DNA from: Flavobacteriaceae bacterium
GTDB taxonomy: Bacteria; Bacteroidota; Bacteroidia; Flavobacteriales; Flavobacteriaceae
Length of the DNA: 64,000 nt
NCBI GenBank assembly: GCA_028284005.1
Contig: JANQSO010000010.1
Coordinates: forward strand, 51,836-115,835
Direction of reading: 5' to 3'
In this document: one piece after another, positions 27,270-36,533 of the stretch
Layout of the letters: every line of letters starts with the position of its first letter
How positions within the stretch are numbered: the first letter of the stretch is position 1
The notes under the pieces: generated by a model
The model's input: only the letters and a program-made list of their open reading frames with translations
Database searches by the model: none
Told to the model about the DNA's origin: nothing
Position numbers and translations under genes: made by a program

Positions 27270-28898
27270 ATGAAACAGCTGCTCTTTTTCTTTTCTATTT
27301 TATTAATTTCTTGTGCACCGGATAAGATTCCTGCAGACCTATTGGTAAAGAACGCAAATATTTATACGGTCAATGCTACTTTCGACACTGCTAAAGCTTT
27401 TGTGGTAAAAGATGGAAAGATCCTGGAGATAGGTAGAAAACCCGAACTAGAGTTAAAATATAAGATTGCCGAAACCTATGACGCAAACGGAGGAACCATT
27501 GTTCCAGGGCTAATAGATGCACATGCGCATTTATTTAATTTAGGGAAAAAGCTTCAAAATGTAGACCTGGTAGACACTAAAAGCTTTGATGAGGTTTTGG
27601 AGCGTGTTGTCGATTTTCAGAAAGAAAAGAATGCAAATTATATTATTGGGCGAGGCTGGGACCAGAATGATTGGGAATATAAAGAGTTCCCTGACAACAC
27701 AAAATTAGATTCGTTGTTCCCCGATACTCCGGTTGCATTGACCCGTATAGACGGCCATGCCATGTTAGTAAATTCTATAGCTTTGGAATTAGCGGGTATT
27801 ACTTCAGAAACAAAAATGGCAGGAGGCGAAGTGATACTTGAAGATGGAAAATTAACAGGCATTTTAGTTGATAGCCCCATGACATTAGTGCGAAATACAT
27901 TTCCGGCGATGACCTCTGAATATATTGCCCAGGCTTTAAAGGATGCTGAAAGAATATGCCTGGAATTAGGGCTTACCACTGTGAACGAAGCAGGTTTGAA
28001 CAGACAGGTCATTGAAGCTATTGATAGTTTGCAAACTGTAGGAGAGATGTCATTACGAGTCTACGCTATGGTAAGTAATACAGAAAAGGACCTGACTCAT
28101 TTTTTAAATAAAGGTATTATAAAGACAGACCGTTTGAATGTACGATCGGTAAAAGTATATGGTGATGGTGCTTTGGGTTCACGTGGCGCTGCTATGCGGG
28201 AGACGTATAGTGATAAACCGGAACATTTTGGCGCTATGATAACCCCTATGGAAGAAATGAGATCCCTGGCCAAAAGAATTGCCGCTGCGGGGTATCAAAT
28301 GAACACGCATGCAATTGGAGATTCTGCAAATGTTTCAATTTTAAATGCTTATAAAGAAGTTCTAAAAAACAAGACGGATGCACGTTGGAAAGTAGAACAT
28401 GCACAGGTGATAAGTCTTTCAGATTTTGACCTATTCTCAAAAAACATAATTCCTTCGGTTCAGCCTACACATGCTACCAGTGATATGTACTGGGCAGAAG
28501 ACCGGGTGGGGAGTGAAAGAATTAAAGGTGCTTATGCGTATAAAACATTATTGGATAAAGCCGGGATCATTGTTTTGGGAACCGATTTTCCTGTGGAAAA
28601 AGTAAATCCGATGCATACATTCTATGCAGCGGTGGCCAGAAAAGACCTGAAGAATTACCCCGAAGAAGGTTACCGTATGGAAGAAGCTTTATCCAGGGAA
28701 GAAACTTTAAAAGGAATGACGATCTGGGCGGCATATTCCAATTTTGAAGAGGGTGAAAAGGGAAGTATTGAAGTAGGCAAATATGCAGATTTTACAGTTT
28801 TGGAAAAAGATATTATGACAATTCCTATCGACAGTATACCCAATATAAAAGTAAAGGCGACATTTATAGATGGTAAAAAGGTGTATGGAGGAGAATAG
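27270..28898 (+). CDS. Amidohydrolase lipoprotein (YtcJ-like, amidohydrolase 3 family)
   Basis: About 542 residues. I chose the ATG at 27270 because it begins a lipoprotein signal (MKQLLFFFSILLISC) with the lipobox cysteine; an in-frame TTG 36 bases upstream would bury it. The domain carries the metal-binding HxH in GLIDAHAHLFNLG, further metal-site candidates in WKVEHAQ and GTDFPVEKVNP, and HAIGD. It resembles YtcJ-type enzymes that hydrolyse amides or N-formyl groups of cyclic or aromatic substrates. The substrate is unknown. It is predicted to sit on the periplasmic side of a membrane. Confidence 0.8.
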   Translation: MKQLLFFFSILLISCAPDKIPADLLVKNANIYTVNATFDTAKAFVVKDGKILEIGRKPELELKYKIAETYDANGGTIVPGLIDAHAHLFNLGKKLQNVDLVDTKSFDEVLERVVDFQKEKNANYIIGRGWDQNDWEYKEFPDNTKLDSLFPDTPVALTRIDGHAMLVNSIALELAGITSETKMAGGEVILEDGKLTGILVDSPMTLVRNTFPAMTSEYIAQALKDAERICLELGLTTVNEAGLNRQVIEAIDSLQTVGEMSLRVYAMVSNTEKDLTHFLNKGIIKTDRLNVRSVKVYGDGALGSRGAAMRETYSDKPEHFGAMITPMEEMRSLAKRIAAAGYQMNTHAIGDSANVSILNAYKEVLKNKTDARWKVEHAQVISLSDFDLFSKNIIPSVQPTHATSDMYWAEDRVGSERIKGAYAYKTLLDKAGIIVLGTDFPVEKVNPMHTFYAAVARKDLKNYPEEGYRMEEALSREETLKGMTIWAAYSNFEEGEKGSIEVGKYADFTVLEKDIMTIPIDSIPNIKVKATFIDGKKVYGGE

Positions 28899-28914
28899 TT
28901 ATTTGTAAAACCTA

Positions 28915-29697
28915 TTACTTACCTCCTTTTGCTTGCAGGTCGGCAATACAAAGAGGGTCCATTGCAGGAACCTGATTTAAACTTCTCAGCATGGTTTCAA
29001 CTTGATTTCGGTTACTACTTTCAAAATACATTAAGCATTCTTCTACAATGCAATGTTTTAGATGCGCAGCATCTTCATGGTCCGTGTGAATATCATCGTC
29101 CTGAATATTCACTAATCCCAGAATATGGCCAAATTCATGTTGTAAAGTAGTGGTTTCCAAAATGGTAAGGTCAATATTGGGGTTAGAGTTAACAAAATCT
29201 TTGATTGTCTTTTCATAAACCACTATCGATGTGTTTTGATACGCGGTCCCCAGTGTTACTGTTGTATTGGTGTCGTTAGAAGAAGAACCGTTAGAAAAGA
29301 AAACAAACACCGCAATAGTAGTACCGGTTGTATACTTTGTCCTGTTTGTATTTTCAATATCTTTTATTTCTTCAAGACTGAATGGAGCTCCATCTGGCGA
29401 ATCAATTACATTTTCAATAAAAGTTATATCTCCGGACTTATTGAGCCTTTCATTCAAAAAATTTCTGAAGTTGGCGATCGTAGCATTTGTAGGCCTGTAA
29501 GTAGAAGCGAATACAAATTCTACTGTTAAATTTGTATAGATATCGTTAGACAAGAGATCTTCTGCAGAAGCTCCCAGCTCCTTTCGGTTTTCCGCTTTGA
29601 TGTCATCCACCGCCGAAGCTTCATCGTCCTTTTTACAGGCAGTAACTCCTATAAAGACTAGTAAAATAAACAATAACTTGATACGGGGGTGCTTCAT
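28915..29697 (-). CDS. Lipoprotein, zincin-type metalloprotease
   Basis: A 260-residue lipoprotein (lipobox GVTAC, Cys21) with the HExxH motif HEFGHILGLVN: H187, E188 and H191, then G194. The third metzincin histidine is replaced by N197. Candidate alternatives are H207, H212 and H215 in the following segment with IHTDHEDAAHLKHC. CLMYF (M223) sits where a Met-turn would be. Two cysteines near 216 and 221 could bind a second metal as in archaemetzincin-like proteins. It is convergent with the amidohydrolase gene and has a putative -7 element at 29718-29725. Confidence 0.65.
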   Translation of the reverse strand: MKHPRIKLLFILLVFIGVTACKKDDEASAVDDIKAENRKELGASAEDLLSNDIYTNLTVEFVFASTYRPTNATIANFRNFLNERLNKSGDITFIENVIDSPDGAPFSLEEIKDIENTNRTKYTTGTTIAVFVFFSNGSSSNDTNTTVTLGTAYQNTSIVVYEKTIKDFVNSNPNIDLTILETTTLQHEFGHILGLVNIQDDDIHTDHEDAAHLKHCIVEECLMYFESSNRNQVETMLRSLNQVPAMDPLCIADLQAKGGK

Positions 29698-29708
29698 TTC
29701 TTAATTTG

Positions 29709-29750
29709 TATTTTTGGCAAAATTATTGTTAATGGTACAACATTCCACAA
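29709..29750. promoter_or_regulatory. Overlapping divergent promoter pair
   Basis: The plus strand has TATTTTTG at 29709-29716 for the DUF2059 gene, and the minus strand has TAATTTTG (complement of 29718-29725) for the metalloprotease gene. A minus-strand TTG (complement of 29748-29750) lies 22 bases upstream of that element. The two -7 elements are one base apart, so the promoters are probably mutually exclusive. Confidence 0.45.
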
Positions 29751-29770
29751 TAATAGAAAATTTTGAATAT

Positions 29771-30310
29771 ATGAAAATACGATACTTGTTTTTAACGCTC
29801 TTTTTAACGATTTGTTTTTCTGTCACTGCACAAGTCGATTCCTTTCAGCAAGATATTATAGATTACCTCAATATTAATGGTACACCTCAGCAATATGAAG
29901 GAGCATATGAAGAGATGTTCAATTTGCTGAAAAAACAGTTTGCTTCGGCAAATGTACCTGAAGAATTCTGGACGAATTTATATCAGGGAAAAGAAAAAAG
30001 CGTAGATGAGGTCATTGCGTTTTTAACTTTTGCGTACCGAAAACATTTCACCCGGGAAGAAATTGCAGAGATGAAAGAATTCTATGAAACCGAAGCTGCT
30101 CAAAAAATGGTTTTACAATCCGGGGACCTTTCTTCCGAAGAAAATGAAAAAATTGCCGCTTTCTTCAATAGTGAAATTGGAAAAAAGATCGAAGAAAAGC
30201 GAGATGCACTTTCCGAAGATATTGCAGAGATCTCCGGACATTGGAGCCGTGATCTTTTTTCTGAAAAAATGAGTGCACTCGTTAAAGCAGGATATTTTAC
30301 ACAGCACTAA
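29771..30310 (+). CDS. DUF2059-type exported protein
   Basis: About 179 residues starting at the ATG at 29771, which gives a clean signal peptide (YLFLTLFLTICFSVTAQ); an in-frame ATG 57 bases upstream would add a non-signal extension. The body is helical and contains EFYETEAAQKMVLQSGDLSSEENEKIAAFF, the pattern of DUF2059. Function is unknown. It is divergent from the metalloprotease and convergent with the methyltransferase, overlapping its end by 14 bases. Confidence 0.7.
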   Translation: MKIRYLFLTLFLTICFSVTAQVDSFQQDIIDYLNINGTPQQYEGAYEEMFNLLKKQFASANVPEEFWTNLYQGKEKSVDEVIAFLTFAYRKHFTREEIAEMKEFYETEAAQKMVLQSGDLSSEENEKIAAFFNSEIGKKIEEKRDALSEDIAEISGHWSRDLFSEKMSALVKAGYFTQH

Positions 30311-31001
30311 TTCTCGCTAAGTAATCATAATTCTCTCCGCGTTCCAGTACTTCAAAGGACAAACTATTTGAAAGACAGGCTTGTTCAAAAATTTGCTCGT
30401 CCAGGTATAGACAATCAAAAGGTTCACTGGTTTCTTGCTTGTATCTTATGATAAACTCAAGTTCTCCGTAATAGCGATCTCCGGGAATCCAGACGCCGCC
30501 ATCATCTCCTTCATCATACATATATTTCAGGTCACTGGAGTCAATAAGTATTTGCCCGGAAGGAGTCAGCAATGTTTTCAAATGCTGAAGATATTGCGCA
30601 ACTTTTGAGATCTTCTGAAAGAGCCCCGAACCGTTCATCAACAGTAAAATAGTATCAAATTTCTCATCTTTTAATTCGAAGAAATCCATGTGCCTGGCAT
30701 CTTTTACACCTCGAAGCCTGGATACTTCAACCGCTCCTTCGGAAATATCGATTGCAGTAACTTGCAACCCCCTTTCCTGAAGATATAATGCATGGCTTCC
30801 GGCACCACAACCTATATCGAGCACTTTTCCCTTTGCCAATTGTAATGCTTTTTGTTCCATCTTAGGCATTTCAGCAAAATTCCGGAACATATAAGGCAAC
30901 GGTAAGATATCTTCCTCACTTATATTGGTTTCGGTGATGATGTCCTCGGTATAATTTCCGTGGAAATAATCTAACAATGCTTTGCCAATGATGTCTTTCA
31001 T
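30297..31001 (-). CDS. Class I SAM-dependent methyltransferase
   Basis: About 234 residues from the start at 31001 (MKDIIGKALLDYFHG); an upstream start at 31064 would place 21 extra residues inside the divergent gene. VLDIGCGAGSHALYL is motif I, VTAIDISEGAVEVS motif II and FDTILLLMNGSGLF motif IV. No zinc ribbon or membrane segment is present. The substrate cannot be inferred. It is divergent from the YkgJ-like gene with 17 bases between the start codons, so the two share a compact promoter region. Confidence 0.78.
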   Translation of the reverse strand: MKDIIGKALLDYFHGNYTEDIITETNISEEDILPLPYMFRNFAEMPKMEQKALQLAKGKVLDIGCGAGSHALYLQERGLQVTAIDISEGAVEVSRLRGVKDARHMDFFELKDEKFDTILLLMNGSGLFQKISKVAQYLQHLKTLLTPSGQILIDSSDLKYMYDEGDDGGVWIPGDRYYGELEFIIRYKQETSEPFDCLYLDEQIFEQACLSNSLSFEVLERGENYDYLARISAV

Positions 31002-31006
31002 TTGCG

Positions 31007-31014
31007 TATTTTTG
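31007..31014 (+). promoter_or_regulatory. Putative -7 element TATTTTTG, nearly leaderless
   Basis: TATTTTTG matches TAnnTTTG and ends 4 bases before the ATG at 31019. Transcription from it would begin at about the start codon. No -33 TTG is found at the expected spacing. Confidence 0.35.
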
Positions 31015-31018
31015 AAAT

Positions 31019-31510
31019 ATGGAGGAAACCCTGCAAAATCTCCCTCAGCGAGCCAAAGATACACATAACGAGAACAAAAAGTTCTTTACCAGGCTGAAGA
31101 AAAAACCACCAAAACAACTCGATTCGTTAATGTTAGAATTGCATGAGGCCGAATTTGAACGTACCGATTGCCTTACATGTGCCAATTGCTGTAAAACGAC
31201 AGGGCCTTTGTTTACAGACAGGGATGTGGAGCGAATATCGAAGTATTTTAAAATGAAACCACAACAGTTCATTGAAAGCTATTTACGTGTAGACGAAGAC
31301 AATGATTATGTGCTGCAAAGTGTGCCCTGTACTTTTCTGGGAGATGATAACTATTGTAGTATTTACAAAGTACGGCCAAAAGCCTGTCGTGAGTTTCCTC
31401 ATACGGATAGAAGAAAATTCCAGCAGATAGCAAACCTTACTTTGAAGAATGTTGCAATTTGCCCTGCGGCATTTAATATTGTGGAAGAGATGAAAAGGCG
31501 ATTGCCCTAA
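31019..31510 (+). CDS. YkgJ-family cysteine-cluster protein (putative Zn/Fe-binding)
   Basis: A 163-residue soluble protein. CLTCANCCKTTGPLF, followed by PCTFLGDDNYCSIYKVRPKAC and AICPAAF, is the conserved cysteine pattern of the YkgJ/CxxCxxCC family, thought to bind zinc or an iron-sulfur cluster. The biological role of the family is not settled. It is divergent from the methyltransferase gene and overlaps the convergent NamZ gene by 4 bases. Confidence 0.8.
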   Translation: MEETLQNLPQRAKDTHNENKKFFTRLKKKPPKQLDSLMLELHEAEFERTDCLTCANCCKTTGPLFTDRDVERISKYFKMKPQQFIESYLRVDEDNDYVLQSVPCTFLGDDNYCSIYKVRPKACREFPHTDRRKFQQIANLTLKNVAICPAAFNIVEEMKRRLP

Positions 31511-32808
31511 TTTTTAGGGTACAACAGATATTTTTCACGCATTGCATCGTATTTTTCCAGGTCCCGAAGCCATGTTGCCCTGATTTCCCGGTAGGTATAT
31601 CCTTGCTCAATTTGTTCCCGTAACTTTTTGGTTCCTGCAAGTTTGGTAAAGAAATCATTAAAAAAAGCAGGTTTTTTCCCGTAGCCTACATAGGCTTCGA
31701 TCAGCCATTCCAAATTTATTTTGCCAGGTTTTTTGGCTCCACGAAGGTCCAATCCGTTGCATTGCTCTCCTTTAAACTTAGGGTATTTTGCACCTTCATT
31801 GGATTGTGGGGTGAATGTAAATGGAAAATACTCGGCAGGTAGGGTAGGAGCACCAAAGACCTGAAATTGCATATCTGTTCCCCGCCCTGCGCTCACAATA
31901 GTTCCTTCAAAAAAACATAGGCTGGGATATAAGTTGATAGCCAGATCATTGGGAAGGTTAGGAGAGGGTTTTACAGGTAATGAATAGTCACTGCCATGCG
32001 AGTAATTCTGCATTTTGATCACTGTAATATCACAGTTCACTTTATTGGCCAACCAACCTTCGCCATTGATCATTTGCGCATATTCGCCTATGGTCATGCC
32101 ATGAACGACCGGTACGGGATGCATCCCTACAAAGCTTTTGTGTTCCGGTTCAAGGACAGGGCCGTCAATATAAGACCCGTTAGGATTTGGACGATCCATA
32201 ATAATAAGAGGAATACCGGCTTCGGCACAAGCTTCCATAACATAGTGAAGTGTAGAAATATACGTATAAAAACGTGCTCCTACATCTTGAATGTCGAACA
32301 CCATTATATCAATACCTTCCAGTTGTTGGGGAGAAGGTTTTTTGTTCTTTCCGTAGAGGGAAATAATAGGCAGGCCGGTTTTGGTATCGATACCGTCTTT
32401 CACCAGCTCTCCGGCATCGGCGGTGCCCCGAAAACCATGCTCCGGCGCGAAAACTTTTTTAATTGAAAACTGGAACCCTAAAAGTACATCCACCAGGTGT
32501 TTATGTTTTAATTTATAACCTCCGGTTGGATAATTGGAGTTTTTATTTGGAGCGTGTAGCGTATCGATGATAATTGATGTTTGATTTGCTACAATTCCTA
32601 TTTTTTTGTTCTCCAAAAGGGCATAATACTTAGAAATCTGATTTGCACCGGTTATAATTCCTTTTTGAGCAGTGTCTTTTGTTTTTAACGTATCATGTGC
32701 TACAATTTCTTCGGAAGCTACAGCGTTAGTTTCTTTGTTTTGACTTCCACAGGAAAAACAAACAAGAACCCATAAGAAAAATGTATTTTTGAAAAAAGAT
32801 AATCGCAT
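31507..32808 (-). CDS. Lipoprotein of DUF1343 family (NamZ-like exo-beta-N-acetylmuramidase)
   Basis: About 433 residues starting at 32808, which begins a lipoprotein signal (FFKNTFFLWVLVCFSC); a start at 32862 would add 18 residues before it. The domain has KVFAPEHGFRGTADAGE and FDIQDVGARFYTYISTLH, characteristic of DUF1343, and PVVHGMTIGEYAQMIN. NamZ of this family removes terminal N-acetylmuramic acid from peptidoglycan fragments. It likely acts in the periplasm in cell-wall recycling. The putative promoter region is very compact, only 10 bases from the start of the divergent permease gene. Confidence 0.82.
   Translation of the reverse strand: MRLSFFKNTFFLWVLVCFSCGSQNKETNAVASEEIVAHDTLKTKDTAQKGIITGANQISKYYALLENKKIGIVANQTSIIIDTLHAPNKNSNYPTGGYKLKHKHLVDVLLGFQFSIKKVFAPEHGFRGTADAGELVKDGIDTKTGLPIISLYGKNKKPSPQQLEGIDIMVFDIQDVGARFYTYISTLHYVMEACAEAGIPLIIMDRPNPNGSYIDGPVLEPEHKSFVGMHPVPVVHGMTIGEYAQMINGEGWLANKVNCDITVIKMQNYSHGSDYSLPVKPSPNLPNDLAINLYPSLCFFEGTIVSAGRGTDMQFQVFGAPTLPAEYFPFTFTPQSNEGAKYPKFKGEQCNGLDLRGAKKPGKINLEWLIEAYVGYGKKPAFFNDFFTKLAGTKKLREQIEQGYTYREIRATWLRDLEKYDAMREKYLLYPKN
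32784..32791 (+). promoter_or_regulatory. Putative -7 element TATTTTTG for the permease gene
   Basis: TATTTTTG lies 27 bases before the GTG at 32819, inside the first codons of the divergent NamZ-like gene. A full TAnnTTTG match but no clear -33 TTG. Confidence 0.35.
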
Positions 32809-32818
32809 ATAGTAACCA

Positions 32819-34054
32819 GTGAATTTCGAATTTTTCATCGCCCGGCGCATCATTGCCGCCAAGGATTATAAAAGTAGTATTTCGGCACCAATAATAAAAA
32901 TTGCCATTACCGCTATTGCCTTGGGGATCATTATGATGCTGATATCCATTGCTACGGGGGTTGGGCTTCAGAAAAAGATACGTGAAAAGGTTTCCGCTTT
33001 TAATGGAGACATCATTATTACCAACTTCGACACCAATTTCTCTAACGATTCGCAGATCCCCATATCAAAAAATCAGGATTTTTACCCAGAATTTACAACT
33101 GTTGAAGGAATAAAACACATACAGGTAACGGCCTTAAAAGGAGGTGTAATACGTACCGAAACAGATTTTGAAGGAGTAGTGGTAAAAGGAGTGGGAGAGG
33201 ATTATGACTGGCAGTATTTTGAAGATTTCCTTGTAGAAGGTGAACTACCGGACTTTACATCAGATCTAAATTCGGATATATTGATCTCTTCTTATTTAGC
33301 CAATAGGTTACAGCTTGAAATAGGAGACAGAATAGTAACTTTCTTTTTAAATGATGATAGTTCTAAAGCACCCCGAAGCCGCGGTTTCACAATTACTGGG
33401 ATTTATAGCAGTGGCTTTCAGCAATTCGACGAACAATTTTTAATTGCAGACATTCGGCACATTCAACGCCTTAACAAATGGGAAGAGGATCAGGTAGGTT
33501 CGTTTGAGATTTTTGTAAATGATTTTGATGAAATTGTTCCTATTGGCAATGCAGTCTATAATGAAACTTCAAGTACGCTCGATACGCAGACCATTCGGGA
33601 TAAATACAATTCGATTTTTGAATGGCTGGACCTTTTTGATTTCAATATCGCACTTATTATTGGGATCATGATCTTGGTAGCGGGTATCAATATGATCACC
33701 GCTTTACTGGTGCTTATTCTTGAACGTACACAAATGATAGGGATCCTTAAGGCATTAGGCAGTAGTGACTGGAGCGTTCGTAAAGTATTTATTTATAATG
33801 CGATGTATTTGATTGGAGTTGGGTTGTTTTGGGGAAATGTAATAGGAATTGGTTTGTTGGTACTACAGCAACAGTTTAAATTATTTCCATTGGACCCAAA
33901 TACCTACTATGTTACTGAAGCTCCTGTACATTTGGATATCGGCTATATTTTAGCTTTGAATGCAGGGACATTTGTACTTTGCCTGTTAATGCTTTTACTT
34001 CCTTCTTATATAATTGCTAAAATTTCTCCTGTTAGAGCCATTCGATTTGAATAA
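32819..34054 (+). CDS. FtsX-fold ABC transporter permease (LolC/LolE-like)
   Basis: A 411-residue membrane protein. The first membrane segment (IIKIAITAIALGIIMMLISIATGV) precedes a large periplasmic region of about 220 residues. Three C-terminal membrane segments follow, ending in ISPVRAIRFE, the FtsX C-terminal signature. ALGSSDWSVRKVF is the coupling helix region. This matches the LolC/LolE and MacB permease family, which extracts lipoproteins from the inner membrane. The start is the GTG at 32819. No ATPase gene is adjacent; the nearest ABC ATPase is at 15221-15904. Confidence 0.82.
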   Translation: MNFEFFIARRIIAAKDYKSSISAPIIKIAITAIALGIIMMLISIATGVGLQKKIREKVSAFNGDIIITNFDTNFSNDSQIPISKNQDFYPEFTTVEGIKHIQVTALKGGVIRTETDFEGVVVKGVGEDYDWQYFEDFLVEGELPDFTSDLNSDILISSYLANRLQLEIGDRIVTFFLNDDSSKAPRSRGFTITGIYSSGFQQFDEQFLIADIRHIQRLNKWEEDQVGSFEIFVNDFDEIVPIGNAVYNETSSTLDTQTIRDKYNSIFEWLDLFDFNIALIIGIMILVAGINMITALLVLILERTQMIGILKALGSSDWSVRKVFIYNAMYLIGVGLFWGNVIGIGLLVLQQQFKLFPLDPNTYYVTEAPVHLDIGYILALNAGTFVLCLLMLLLPSYIIAKISPVRAIRFE

Positions 34055-34081
34055 TCGGGTGCTTAAGTCAAAGTGCTTTTG

Positions 34082-34089
34082 TACCTTTG
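34082..34089 (+). promoter_or_regulatory. Putative -7 element TACCTTTG
   Basis: TACCTTTG is a full match to TAnnTTTG, 50 bases before the ATG of the cysteine synthase gene. No TTG is found at the -33 position, so this is a moderate call. Confidence 0.4.
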
Positions 34090-34139
34090 CACCTTCGTAC
34101 TCCTAAGCCTTGGCAGAGGGGTGTCACTAAAAAATTAGA

Positions 34140-35120
34140 ATGGAATACGCAAAGAATATATTAGAGACCATTGGCAATACACCATTGGTAAAAATCAATA
34201 AATTAGCCGAAGACATTCCGGCTTTGGTACTCGCAAAATACGAAACATTTAACCCGGGAAATTCTACAAAGGACCGAATGGCATTAAAAATGATCGAAGA
34301 TGCCGAAGCAGACGGAAGATTACAGCCCGGTGGGACCATTATTGAAGGAACCAGTGGTAATACAGGGATGGGGCTGGCACTTGCAGCTATTGTTAAAGGC
34401 TACAAATGTATTTTTGTGATCTCCGATAAACAATCCAAGGAAAAGATGGACATCCTTAAAGCTGTAGGTGCCGAGGTTGTCGTATGTCCAACAGATGTAG
34501 AACCGGACGATCCCAGGTCTTATTATTCTGTATCCAGGCGTTTGGGCGAAGAAACACCTAACTCCTGGTATGTAAATCAATACGACAACCCTAGTAATGC
34601 CAAAGCACATTATGAGAGTACCGGCCCGGAGATCTGGAAACAGACCGATGGCAAAGTTACCCATTTTGTTGTAGGTGTAGGGACCGGTGGTACCGTATCC
34701 GGGGTAGGAAGATATTTAAAAGAACAAAATCCCGAAATAAAAGTTTGGGGAGTAGATACCTATGGTTCGGTCTTTAAAAAATACCATGAAACCGGTGAAT
34801 TTGATGAAAAAGAGATATATCCCTATGTTACCGAAGGAATAGGCGAAGATATCCTTCCGGAGAATGTAGACTTTAGTCTCATTGAAGGATTTACAAAGGT
34901 TACAGATAAAGATGCTGCTATTTATACCCAACGGTTGGCTAAGGAAGAAGGAATGTTTCTGGGTAATTCTGCTGGAGCTGCCATAAAAGGAGTATTGCAA
35001 CTTAAGGAACATTTTACAAAAGATGATGTGGTAGTGGTCCTTTTCCATGACCACGGTAGTCGCTACGTAGGTAAAATGTTTAACGAGGATTGGATGAAAA
35101 AAATGGGCTACTTAGACTAG
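34140..35120 (+). CDS. cysM: Cysteine synthase, CysM-like
   Basis: A 326-residue PLP enzyme of the cysteine synthase/cystathionine beta-synthase family. It has the Schiff-base lysine K44 in PGNSTKDRMAL, the substrate loop EGTSGNTGMGLALA and the PLP phosphate loop GVGTGGTVSGVGRYL. It joins O-acetylserine (or a related serine ester) and sulfide to give cysteine. The sequence fits the CysM branch; choice between CysK and CysM is by eye. A putative -7 element precedes it and a good terminator follows. Confidence 0.85.
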   Translation: MEYAKNILETIGNTPLVKINKLAEDIPALVLAKYETFNPGNSTKDRMALKMIEDAEADGRLQPGGTIIEGTSGNTGMGLALAAIVKGYKCIFVISDKQSKEKMDILKAVGAEVVVCPTDVEPDDPRSYYSVSRRLGEETPNSWYVNQYDNPSNAKAHYESTGPEIWKQTDGKVTHFVVGVGTGGTVSGVGRYLKEQNPEIKVWGVDTYGSVFKKYHETGEFDEKEIYPYVTEGIGEDILPENVDFSLIEGFTKVTDKDAAIYTQRLAKEEGMFLGNSAGAAIKGVLQLKEHFTKDDVVVVLFHDHGSRYVGKMFNEDWMKKMGYLD

Positions 35121-35144
35121 TTTTTTTGAAATCTATACAATTAG

Positions 35145-35171
35145 ATCCTGCTTATTAAGCAGGATTTTTTA
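35145..35171 (+). terminator. Rho-independent terminator
   Basis: Perfect 9-base arms ATCCTGCTT and AAGCAGGAT around ATT, followed by TTTTTA. It ends the cysM transcript. Confidence 0.85.
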
Positions 35172-35218
35172 TTTTTAACCGTTCTCTGAAACTGAACTCC
35201 CTCCAAATTATTCGAAAA

Positions 35219-36490
35219 ATGAAAGAAGATTTCCTGCACTATGTGTGGAAGTTTCAAAAATTTGATGCGCGGGAGTTAACAACAATTCAAGGGGAGTCTA
35301 TAGAAGTTATAAACCCCGGGCAGCATAACTTGAGTTCCGGACCGGATTTTTTTAATGCACAACTTTCTATTGATGATCAATTATGGGCAGGTAATGTAGA
35401 GATACATGTAAGGTCTTCTCATTGGTATGAACATCACCATGAAAAAGACGATAAGTATGATAATGTAATACTACATATTGTCTGGGAAAATGACACCGAA
35501 GTCTACCGGAAGGATAATACGCCAGTTCCTGCACTTCAATTAAAGGAAATAGTTAATAAACCCTCACTTGAAGCTTATGAAAACCTGTTTTCAAAAAAGC
35601 ATATATGGATCAATTGTGAAAATGATCTTCCAAAGATTGATCCTTTTATCCTGAGTAACTGGAAGGAACGATTATATGTTGAAAGACTACAGCAAAAGGC
35701 TGAAATTATTTTACAGGAATTAAACATTACGAACAATCATTGGGAGGCGATACTCTTTAGAATGCTGTCCAAGAATTTTGGATTAAAAATAAATGGAGAT
35801 GCATTTTTGAGTATTGCAAAATCCCTGGACTTTTCTGTTATAAGAAAAGTTAGCTGTGACCTGTTGGAGTTGGAGGCTGTACTTTTTGGACAGGCAGGTA
35901 TGTTGGATAAGGATAAAGAAGACCATTATTTTATAAAACTTCAAAGGACATATGCCTATACGAAGTATAAGTTTGGGTTAGATAACAAAGCGGTTGTAGA
36001 TCCCAAATTTTTCAGATTGCGTCCTTCCAATTTTCCAACCATTCGGCTATCTCAACTTTCGGTATTGTATCATACAAGACAAAACCTGTTCTCTGAAATT
36101 ATTTCAGCAACAACACCAGATCAATTATATGCACTGTTCAATATATCCGCAAGTAGATATTGGGACACACATTATAATTTTGACCTTGCTTCGGTAAAAC
36201 GAAAAAAAAGGTTAACAAAGAAGTTTATTGACCTGATATTGATCAATACCGTCATTCCAATAAAGTTTTGCTATGCATTACATACGGGAGAAAATATTTC
36301 TGAGGACCTGCTACAATTGGCTTCTGTATTACCTTCGGAGGAAAATTCGATCATTCAAAAATTTGATCAAATACTGCCTATCTCTAAAAACGCTTTGGAA
36401 AGTCAGGCGTTGCTCCAACTTAAAAATAACTATTGTGATAACAATCGCTGTTTGGATTGCGCTATTGGAAACTCAATAATAAAAGGTTAA
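35219..36490 (+). CDS. DUF2851 protein
   Basis: A 423-residue soluble protein matching the DUF2851 pattern found widely in Bacteroidota: the N-terminal HYVWKFQKFDARELTT and the segments HNLSSGPDFFNAQLSID and GNVEIHVRSSHWYEHHHEKD. The C-terminus has a cysteine pair (CDNNRCLDCAIG). The function is unknown. It stands between a terminator and the PspC gene. Confidence 0.75.
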   Translation: MKEDFLHYVWKFQKFDARELTTIQGESIEVINPGQHNLSSGPDFFNAQLSIDDQLWAGNVEIHVRSSHWYEHHHEKDDKYDNVILHIVWENDTEVYRKDNTPVPALQLKEIVNKPSLEAYENLFSKKHIWINCENDLPKIDPFILSNWKERLYVERLQQKAEIILQELNITNNHWEAILFRMLSKNFGLKINGDAFLSIAKSLDFSVIRKVSCDLLELEAVLFGQAGMLDKDKEDHYFIKLQRTYAYTKYKFGLDNKAVVDPKFFRLRPSNFPTIRLSQLSVLYHTRQNLFSEIISATTPDQLYALFNISASRYWDTHYNFDLASVKRKKRLTKKFIDLILINTVIPIKFCYALHTGENISEDLLQLASVLPSEENSIIQKFDQILPISKNALESQALLQLKNNYCDNNRCLDCAIGNSIIKG

Positions 36491-36533
36491 AATTGCAAAG
36501 GAAATATTCAGTTAAAAGTAGTAATTTGCAACT

